This document shows positions 56,428 to 64,000 of a stretch of DNA of 64,000 nucleotides, piece by piece. The stretch is from the NCBI GenBank assembly GCA_933228675.1, contig OW121741.1:80080040-80144039 (forward strand), in the 5' to 3' direction. This DNA comes from Stomorhina lunata (lineage: Eukaryota > Arthropoda > Insecta > Diptera > Rhiniidae). The position numbers and the translations under genes are program-made. The stretch's first letter is position 1. Every line of letters starts with the position of its first letter. The notes under the pieces were generated by a model. It did no database searches. It saw only the letters and a program-made list of their open reading frames with translations, and was not told the DNA's origin.

Positions 56428-58440
56428 ATATCTGCAAACGAATTTGAGATATATTTTTCGGAATTGTTGAACCCGCCACAAAACTCTAACGATATTTTAT
56501 ACGCTCCAATGATTTATTATGATGATTACCTTGATGGTCCAATTCTACCAACAGAAATAAAATGTATTCTATCCAAGGCAAAATATAACAAAGCTCCAGG
56601 GGAAGACCGAGTGTCCTACGAGTTTTTTAAAAATGCAACTGATATTTTTATCGAAGAAATGGCAAAATCGTTTAATATAATCTTCGACAGTGCAAAATTA
56701 GACGAAAAGTTTATAACAAGCATTATTTTTCCAATATTTAAAAAAGGGGATAGAAGCTTAACTAGCAACTATCGTGGAATATCCTTCATGAATACGATTG
56801 CAAAAATATTCATGGGCATCCTAAACAATAGATTGAATAGGTGGCTTGAAGAACATAATGTCATAACGGAGTCCCAGGCTGGATTTCGTGAAGGTTATTC
56901 GACTGTGGATAACATTTATAATCTGGCTGCAATAACTAATATAAAGCTTAATGAAAACCGCAAAGTATATGCATTCTTTGTCGACTTTAAGGCTGCCTTC
57001 GATAAGGTATCTAGAAAATCGCTCATATATAAGCTTCATGATATAGGAATATCAACAAAAATTGTCAATATGATAGATTGTATCTATAGTAAAACCAATT
57101 TTAAAGTCTGGACTGGTGAAACGCTATCTGAAAATTTTGATACAACAACTGGAGTGAAGCAAGGTTGCATTCTATCTCCTACCCTATTTTCCATTTACTT
57201 AAATGATCTACATAGATTTCTAGAGGGAGGAATTAATATAGAAAGCCTGAATATAAGACTCTTGCTGTATGCAGATGACATAGTTATTTTAGCGGATGAT
57301 GTAAAAACTATGCAAAAAATGATTAGTAACTTAGAAAAATACTGTGAAACCTGGAACCTGGAAGTCAATTTGTGTAAATCAGAAATGGTAATATTTCGCA
57401 AAGGGGGAAAAATCTCCAAGCATGAACAATTCTTTTTTAACAATGTACCAATAAAAATTGTATCAGAATATACTTATTTGGGAGTTACACTTACGCCAAA
57501 AATGTCTTTCAGCAAACATTTAAACAAGAGAAACATATCGGCAAAAAACAGTATAAATGCAACATGGGCTAATTTTTTAGGAAGAAAGGAAATATCTTTG
57601 AATGCGAAGTGGAATTTGTTTCAGTCTGTGTGTAGAGCAATCCAATCATATGGTGCCCAAGTATGGGGTTTTAAGCTTTTCGAGGAGGTCGATAAGCTGC
57701 AACGCTTTTTCTTAAAGAAAATTTTAAAACTGCCCACATTTACACCAACGTACATACTAATGCTGGAAACAGGTATTGAAAATAATCATATCTTTACATT
57801 AGATCTACATCTGAGATATATAATAAAAACATTATTTACATATGGAAATAATCGGCTACCAAACCAATTAACACTTATATTATTACAAAGAAAATTGTTT
57901 TGGTACAAGGATATAGAAAAACTGAGCAGAGAATGTGGCACAATAAATATAGAGAATTGTTCGACAAGGCAAGATTGGGAGTACTTAAGAGAAGAAATTA
58001 TATCGCGCCTAAAGTTAAACGATAGGGAAACATTTCTACGGAAAGCATCCCAAACAACACGTTTCTACAGCAAGTTGAACTATGGAACCATCCAGAACTA
58101 TTTTGGAAATATAACAAATATAAACATAATAAGCTGGATATTTAAAGCCAGATGCGACCTTATAGAACTTAATACCACGAGATTCCCACAACAACAACAA
58201 CATAGGTCACAACTGTGCTCATTATGCAATATTAAAGAACCAGAGACACTTTATCATTTTCTAGCTATATGTCCCATTCTTCAACATATTCGTTACCAGT
58301 ATTTTAGAAAACTATCGTTAACAGAATATGAAGTTGTTAACATATTAAATAATGTAAACTTCAGCTTCAATGACTTATTTCGTTACATAATAGATGCAAT
58401 AAAATATAGAAAAGATGTTATCAGAGAATTTAATTACTAA
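56428..58440 (+). CDS. LINE reverse transcriptase ORF (partial 5', otherwise undamaged)
   Basis: The frame is open from the truncation point 56,428 to TAA at 58,440; counted from 56,464 it is 658 residues, with no ATG needed because the true start is lost. RT motifs in order: KAPGEDRVSYEF (~43), FKKGDRSLTSNYRGISF (~97), QAGFREGYST (~139), FFVDFKAAFDKV with motif-A Asp174, TGVKQGCILSPTLF (~229), and LLLYADDIVIL with YADD at 269-272. A YLGVTLTPKMSF block follows (~340). The C-terminal CSLC-x9-H-x4-C (585, 588, 598, 603) is a zinc-knuckle. The clade is uncertain (I/L2/Vingi-like look). All catalytic residues are present, but without an endonuclease the copy cannot move by itself. Confidence 0.92.
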   Translation: MSANEFEIYFSELLNPPQNSNDILYAPMIYYDDYLDGPILPTEIKCILSKAKYNKAPGEDRVSYEFFKNATDIFIEEMAKSFNIIFDSAKLDEKFITSIIFPIFKKGDRSLTSNYRGISFMNTIAKIFMGILNNRLNRWLEEHNVITESQAGFREGYSTVDNIYNLAAITNIKLNENRKVYAFFVDFKAAFDKVSRKSLIYKLHDIGISTKIVNMIDCIYSKTNFKVWTGETLSENFDTTTGVKQGCILSPTLFSIYLNDLHRFLEGGINIESLNIRLLLYADDIVILADDVKTMQKMISNLEKYCETWNLEVNLCKSEMVIFRKGGKISKHEQFFFNNVPIKIVSEYTYLGVTLTPKMSFSKHLNKRNISAKNSINATWANFLGRKEISLNAKWNLFQSVCRAIQSYGAQVWGFKLFEEVDKLQRFFLKKILKLPTFTPTYILMLETGIENNHIFTLDLHLRYIIKTLFTYGNNRLPNQLTLILLQRKLFWYKDIEKLSRECGTINIENCSTRQDWEYLREEIISRLKLNDRETFLRKASQTTRFYSKLNYGTIQNYFGNITNINIISWIFKARCDLIELNTTRFPQQQQHRSQLCSLCNIKEPETLYHFLAICPILQHIRYQYFRKLSLTEYEVVNILNNVNFSFNDLFRYIIDAIKYRKDVIREFNY

Positions 58441-58635
58441 GATAAATGAAAGCTAAACGTACTTTTGTAAATCAATCAGAATATTTTGTAATTCTACCGA
58501 CTGACGACATTATGTCATAGTCGTAAGTTCTTTTTATTCTCAAAAAATTGTATTTTACCTTTTATTCCGAGTTTGTAAAAATCAAAAATTGAAAAAAGAA
58601 TCAATAAAGAACAAGTAACTAACTAACTAACTAAC
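56428..58635 (+). mobile_element. Young 5'-truncated LINE with 13-bp TSD
   Basis: Perfect TATTACTTCATGA repeats flank it (56,415-56,427 and 58,636-58,648). The uninterrupted counterpart near 24,980 shows the pre-insertion sequence. It holds an RT-to-C-terminus ORF, a 195-bp 3' UTR with a small stem (ACGAC...GTCGT near 58,512) and an (AACT)n tail. The endonuclease and any ORF1 are missing through 5' truncation. With a clean ORF and identical duplications it is the youngest LINE in the window. Confidence 0.93.
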
Positions 58636-59059
58636 TATTACTTCATGAGGTGCTAAATTATCATTTTATCCCTTTCTTTACCCATTTTGGCCCCCGAAAT
58701 CCAAAAAGTACCAAATGCGTGTTCAATATTTGTCTCACATTTATTGATTGTATTACAAAATTCTTTTCTATATTGTTTGGTTCTAAAGATAAGAGTGGCT
58801 TTAAAATGGTACCAAAAAAAACTATTTTCACTCTTTTTTACCCCTGTCGGGCATAGATTGAAAAAAGTACGAAACACCTGTCCGCTTATTTTAACAGCTC
58901 TTTAAAGTATAATTTTAATTTTGTTTCTATGCTTATCACTTTTTGTCTCCTTTTTACCCGTTTTTACCCTCTTAGAGGCAAAGGTTCCAAAAGTCCCTTC
59001 TTACTCGACCTTAACATCAAAAAAGTTACCCACTGTCCAAATTTAATCAAAATCGTTAG

Positions 59060-59119
<60 letters not shown>

Positions 59120-59129
59120 ATATAATAAT

Positions 59130-59438
59130 TTTTATTTCTGCTCGAAAAAATAAAAGTCAAAAAATAACTTTTATTTATGCTCGAAATAATAAAAGTAAAA
59201 AATAACTGTTATTTTTGCTCGAAAAAATAAAAGTTAAAAATAACTGTTATTTTTGCTCAAAAAATAAAAATCGAAAAATTACTGTTATTTTTTTTCTAAA
59301 AAAAATCAGGTTTTTAAAAAGCATCGCATTTTTTTAAAATTTGGTCCAAGACTATCTAAATGGTTTATTCTCCGACATTTCCTTGAGGTTGCTTTTTTTA
59401 ATCAAAAATTCAAAAATAACAGTTATTTTCGGTCCCTG
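59130..59438 (-). mobile_element. CAGGGACCG hAT-like MITE, one arm
   Basis: On the minus strand it starts CAGGGACCGAAAATAACTG at 59,438 and matches the first arm of 12,769-13,551, including GCATCGCATTTT-type text. The other end merges into an (AT)n run. The following TTTAAGAATATAAGATAT matches 25,463, marking the host sequence. Confidence 0.7.
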
Positions 59439-59479
59439 TTTAAGAATATAAGATATCATGGGAGATGTGTGACAAATCT

Positions 59480-59830
59480 ACCTACTCTCTATAGAAAATT
59501 TGATTATCAAAAATTTTTCTATAGCAAATTGTTTTTGATAAAACTATTCTACAAAAAAATATTTCTATCGACAATTTTTCAATAGTAAAATATTTTAGTC
59601 GAAATTTTTTCTTTAGAAAGTTTTGTATAAAAATAATTTTTTTATAGACAATTTTTTGATAAGAATATTTTTCTGTGAAAATTTTCAATAAAAATATTTT
59701 TGTATCGAAAAATTTTATAAAAAAAAAACATTTCTATAGAAAAATTCTTGATAAAAATATGTTTCATTAGAAATATTTTATATAAAAATTTTTGTTAAAA
59801 ACATTTTCTATAGAAAAATTATTGATAAAA
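59480..59830. repeat. Degraded CTATAG satellite-like region
   Basis: Irregular repeats of AAAATTTTTCTATAG and TTGATAAAA at roughly 30-40-base spacing resemble satellites B and C, but strongly diverged. Confidence 0.5.
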
Positions 59831-59958
59831 GTATAAAAAAAGACTGGAGTGGAAAACTTTTTCTTTTTAAAACGTCAGAACTACACATTGAAAAAATACC
59901 TATTTTAGTTAAAAGTATAAAAATCGGCAAGTCTGCCGACGATTTTTTGTTCTGTTCT

Positions 59959-60279
59959 GGGGCCAAATTACGGCATTCGATATCGATCGAAATCTTAGAT
60001 ATTTTCAAAACATTTCTATAGAATACTTTAAGGATAATCAAAATTATTTAAAAGATGCATAGTTTACTATATTTTTTTTAAGTTATTTGCCAAAAGATGA
60101 ACAATAGTAAAAGAGTTTTAATTGAACAATATATATTTTTAAAAACGAATCAAAATGGATACCAAATATCAATTAACCTTTTGCATCGAAGTAACTTTGA
60201 ACATCCTTAAAATATACTTTACAATATTCGCTTAAAATTCTGAGTTTTCGATCGATATCGAATGCGGTAATTTGGCCCC
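59959..60279. mobile_element. 321-bp MITE (GGGGCCAAATTACGGC), 6-bp TSD
   Basis: Terminal inverted repeats of about 40 bp with three mismatches start GGGGCCAAATTACGGCATTC and include CGATATCGATCGAAA. TGTTCT flanks both sides (59,953-59,958 and 60,280-60,285). No ORF. Superfamily undecided. Confidence 0.75.
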
Positions 60280-60285
60280 TGTTCT

Positions 60286-61246
60286 CTTTGTGTCGACCTC
60301 TGTTTATGAGAAATTAATAAAGTTACGAAGGTTTTATAGCAGGAATTTCGTACTCGAAATCAGTTTAATAAGATTTTCTTAACTATAATTTTCGATAAAG
60401 GTGTTAGTTCTTTTTCCAAGAAACGCTTTAAAAATATTTTCTTTACTTTAAATGCATTATATAAATCAACAACCGCTATAACTTTATCAAATAAAAACTA
60501 CCCATGTACATAATTGTTTAACTTAAAAACATTTTGTCAAAAAGTTTAAAATGCTTCAAAATACCTTAACATCATCTCCCACAAAAAAAATATGCTTAAA
60601 GTGTTCCCTTTTGTGAATTACAAACAAAAACCTAAAAAGAACAATAGCTCTGTTCCCTTATCGGTTGTAATTTACATATTAACAAGCACATGTCAATGAC
60701 ATTCAAGTGCATATCTGCTTTATGTTAAAACTTTTCTATAGAATAAAGTAAAAATGCATAAAATAAAAGAGTATAACATAAAGGACCTAAAAAATTGGAG
60801 TTCTGACAAAAGAACAAGCGCATTCGTAAAAAAATAGAAAAAATATGACCCACTAATAAATAAAACACAGGAATCTCTGAGCCACAGTTTACTTTTTTTT
60901 TATTTTTTTCTGTTTTTTTGAAAAGCGTTAAAATAATATCGCATAAAGACGGAACATTTCAATTGACATTATTATTAAAATAAAATAAAACAAAAGGAGC
61001 AAAAGAATGATAAGAGAGACAGAGAACAATGTTGAAAGGAAAACAATAAAATAACTCCAGCAGGAATATAAAATGGAAAAGGAAATGCAGAAGTTTTTTC
61101 TTTTAATATAAAAATGAATACTCCAAAGGAAAAGGAAACAGAAAAGCGGGCCAGAATAACTGCAATTTCTTGCTAAGCAGTAAAAACTTTTAAATTTTAA
61201 AAAAGCAATAAATTATAGTAGTTTTAAATAAATATTGTAATATACA
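60286..61246. other. A+T-rich spacer
   Basis: No gene or shared repeat is seen before the satellite. Confidence 0.35.
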
Positions 61247-63210
61247 AATTTACTATTTTTATAGGAAATTTTTCAAAAATTTACTATTTTTATAATAAAT
61301 TTTTCAAAAATTTACTATTTTTATAGGAAATTTTTCAAAAATTTTCTATTTTTATAGGAAATTTTTCAAAAATTTACTATTTTTATAGGAAATTTTTCAA
61401 AAATTTACTATTTTTACAGGAAATTTTTCAAAAATGTACTACTTTTATAGGAAATTTTTAACAAATTTACTATTTTTATAGGAAATTTTTTTAAAATTTA
61501 CTATTTTTATAGGAAGTTTTTCAAAAATTTACTATTTTTATAGGAAATTTTTCAAAAATTTGTTATTTTTATAGTAATTTTTTTAAAAATTTACCATTTT
61601 TATAGAAAATTTTTCAAAAATTTCCTATTTTTATAGGAAATTTTTCAAAAATTTTTTATTTTTATAGGAAATTTTTCAAAAATTTACTATTTTTATAGGA
61701 AATTTTTCAAAAATTTACTATTTTTATAGGAAATTTTTCAAAAATTTCCTATTTTTATAGGAAATTTTTCAAAAATTTACTATTTTTATAGGAAATTTTT
61801 CAAAAATTTACTATTTTTATAGGAAATTTTTCAAAAATTTACTATTTTTATAGGAAATTTTTCAAAAATTTACTATTTTTATAGGAAATTTTTCAAAAAT
61901 TTACTATTTTTATAGGAAATTTTTCAAAAATTTACTATTTTTATAGGAAATTTTTCAAAAATTTACTATTTTTATAGGAAATTTTTCAAAAATTTACTAT
62001 TTTTATAGGAAATTTTTCAAAAATTTACTATTTTTATAGGAAATTTTTCAAAAATTTACTATTTTTATAGGAAATTTTTCAAAAATTTCCTATTTTTATA
62101 GGATATTTTTTAAAAATTTACTAATTTTATAGGAAATTTTTTAAAAATTTACTATTTTTATAGGAAATTTTTTAAAAATTTACTATTTTTATAGGAAATT
62201 TTTCAAAAATTTACTATTTTTATAGGAAATTATTCAAAAATTTACTATTTTTGTAGGAAATTTTTCAAAAATTTACTATTTTTATAGGAAATTTTTCAAA
62301 AATTTACAATTTTTATAGGAAATTTTTTTAAAATATACTATTTTTATAGGAAATTTTTCAAAAATTTCCTATTTTTATAGGAAATTTCTCAAAAATTTAC
62401 TATTTTTATAGGATATTTTTTAAAAATTTACTAATTTTATAGGAAATTTTTTAAAAATTTACTATTTTTATAGGAAATTTTTCAAAAATTTACTATTTTT
62501 ATAGGAGATTTTTCAAAAATTTATTATTTTTATAGGAAATTTTTCAAAAATTTACTATTTTCATAGGAAATTTTTCAAAAATTTACTATTTTTATAAAAA
62601 ATTTTTCAAAAATTTACTATTTTTATAGGAAATTTTTCAAAAATTTACTATTTTTATAGGAAATTTTTCAATAATTTCCTATTTTATTAGGAATTTTTTT
62701 AAAAGTTTACTATTTTTGTAGGAAATTTTTCAAAAATTTACTATTTTTATAGGAAATTTTTCAAAAATTTACAATTTTTGTAGGAAATTTTTCAAAAATT
62801 TACTATTTTTGTAGGAAATTTTTAAAAAATTTACTATTTTTATAGAAAATTTTTCAAAAATTTACTAATTTTATAGGAAATTTTTTTAAAATTTACTATT
62901 TTTATAGGAAATTTTTCAAAAATTTACTATTTTTATAGGAAATTTTTCAAAAATTTACTATTTTTATAGGAAATTTTTCAAAAATTTACTATTTTTATAG
63001 AAAATTTTTCAAAAATTTACTATTTTTATAGATATTTTTCAAAAATTTACTATTTTTATAGGAAATTTTTCAAAAATTTATTAATGTTATAGGAAATTTT
63101 TCAAAAATTTACTAATTTTATAGGAAGTTTTTCAAAAATTTATTAATTTTATAGGAAATTTTTTCAAAAGTTTTCTATTTTTATAGGAAATTTTTTAAAA
63201 ACTTACCATT
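61247..63210. repeat. 31-bp satellite A, second array (~63 units)
   Basis: The unit is GGAAATTTTTCAAAAATTTA followed by CTATTTTTATA. More uniform than 38,829-40,955, which has TTCTTA in place of TTTACTA at the unit junction. The central part (61,680-62,080) is nearly perfect and the edges are diverged. Confidence 0.95.
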
Positions 63211-63224
63211 TTTACAGAAAAAAT

Positions 63225-64000
63225 TCCATTAGAAATATTTTTTATACAAAAAATTTTTTTAGAAATATTTTTCTATAGAAAAAATTTCGTTTGAAATATT
63301 TTTCTATAGAAAAAATTTCGTTCGAAATATTTTTCTATAGAAAAAATTTCGTTCGAAATATTTTTCTATAGAAAAAATTTCGTTCGAAATATTTTTCTAT
63401 AGAAAAAATTTCGTTAGAAATATTTTTCTATAGAAAAAATTTCGTTAGAAATATTTTTCTATAGAAAAAATTTCGTTAGAAATATTTTTCTATAGAAAAA
63501 ATTTCGTTAGAAATATTTTTCTATAGAAAAAATTTCGTTCGAAATATTTTTCTATAGAAAAAATTTCGTTAGAAATATTTTTCTATAGAAAAAATTTCGT
63601 TAGAAATATTTTTCTATAGAAAAAATTTCGTTAGAAATATTTTTCTATAGAAAAAATTTCGTTAGAAATATTTTTCTATAGAAAAAATTTCGTTAGAAAT
63701 ATTTTTCTATAGAAAAAATTTCGTTAGAAATATTTTTCTATAGAAAAAATTTCGTTAGAAATATTTTTCTATAGAAAAAATTTCGTTAGAAATATTTTGC
63801 TATAGAAAAAATTTCGTTAGAAATATTTTTCTATAGAAAAAATTTCGTTAGAAATATTTTTCTATAGAAAAAATTTCGTTAGAAATATTTTTCAATAGAA
63901 AAAATTTCGTTAGAAATATTTTTCTATAGAAAAAATTTCGTTAGAAATATTTTTCTATAGAAAAAATTTCGTTAGAAATATTTTTCTATAGAAAAAATTT
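63225..64000. repeat. 31-bp satellite C, runs off the window end (~25 units)
   Basis: The unit is TTCGTTAGAAATATTTTTC followed by TATAGAAAAAAT. The first units carry TTCGTTCG in place of TTCGTTAG and one later unit reverts to it. It directly abuts satellite A. The palindrome TTTTTCTATAGAAAAA is shared with satellite B. The array is incomplete here. Confidence 0.95.

Larger units (their letters stand above)
55175..59470 (+). repeat. Longest copy of the ~131-bp-unit repeat family, with two insertions
   Basis: Begins TAGTACCAGGGCGACC and the remnant of the CCGAG hairpin. Seven tandem units follow, with starts near 55,428, 55,557, 55,680, 55,812, 55,936, 56,068 and 56,198 (AACAACTTTRCTAAAGATCA, GCGCCACCTGTCG). 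Then come the GTACC/CCCTTTTTACCC block split by a LINE (56,428-58,635), an (AT)n run (59,060-59,118) and a CAGGGACCG-type hAT remnant. Unit spacing varies between about 124 and 132 bp. Confidence 0.75.

Noticed and set aside
58650..58905. Three overlapping frames on both strands near 58.7 kb
   Set aside because: They lie in the GTACC/CCCTTTTTACCC block of the 131-bp-unit family, which is repeated and noncoding in the other copies.

Overview
This is a eukaryotic, very A+T-rich window with no host gene that I can recognise. The repeat types point to a higher (calyptrate) fly: DINE-1/Helentron-like elements with GTCT/GTCC stretches, I/CR1/Jockey/LOA/RTE-type non-LTR retrotransposons, many hAT-type MITEs and several large simple satellites. 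The genus is inference. The window reads as a heterochromatin-like transposon graveyard. All long reading frames belong to retrotransposons, and only one of them is undamaged over its length.

Layout. 1-7.3 kb: a minus-strand non-LTR retrotransposon (endonuclease + RT) split by a 3,972-bp palindromic transposon with a 5-bp target duplication, and abutted by a tRNA-derived SINE. 7.3-11.3 kb: two Helentron-like elements joined exactly head to tail, the second carrying a 5'-truncated LINE with a 14-bp duplication. 11.4-16.3 kb: a repeat family with about 131-bp internal tandem units, then palindromic hAT-like elements. 16,348-22,117: a homogeneous 11-bp satellite of about 524 units. 22.1-38.5 kb: A+T-rich DNA with many Helentron copies, TIR elements, two SINEs and recurrent short motifs. 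38.8-43 kb: 31- and 32-bp satellites. 43-49.5 kb: Helentrons with a nested GGGCCC-ended TIR element and two near-identical hAT MITEs. 49.5-54.6 kb: a stack of broken LINEs interrupted by three DNA transposons with readable target duplications. 55.2-59.5 kb: a long copy of the 131-bp-unit family carrying a young LINE (56,428-58,635) whose ORF is open from its truncation point to its stop. 59.5-64 kb: a MITE, A+T-rich DNA and two abutting 31-bp satellites, the last running off the end.

How it fits together. Nesting gives a relative history: the LINEs at 0.2-7 kb and 50.7-53.8 kb are older than the DNA transposons inside them, and the Helentrons at 32.2 and 45.5 kb are older than their SINE and TIR-element passengers. 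Target duplications, where given, were read from the bases. Superfamily names rest on terminal motifs and duplication length, because no transposase gene is present.
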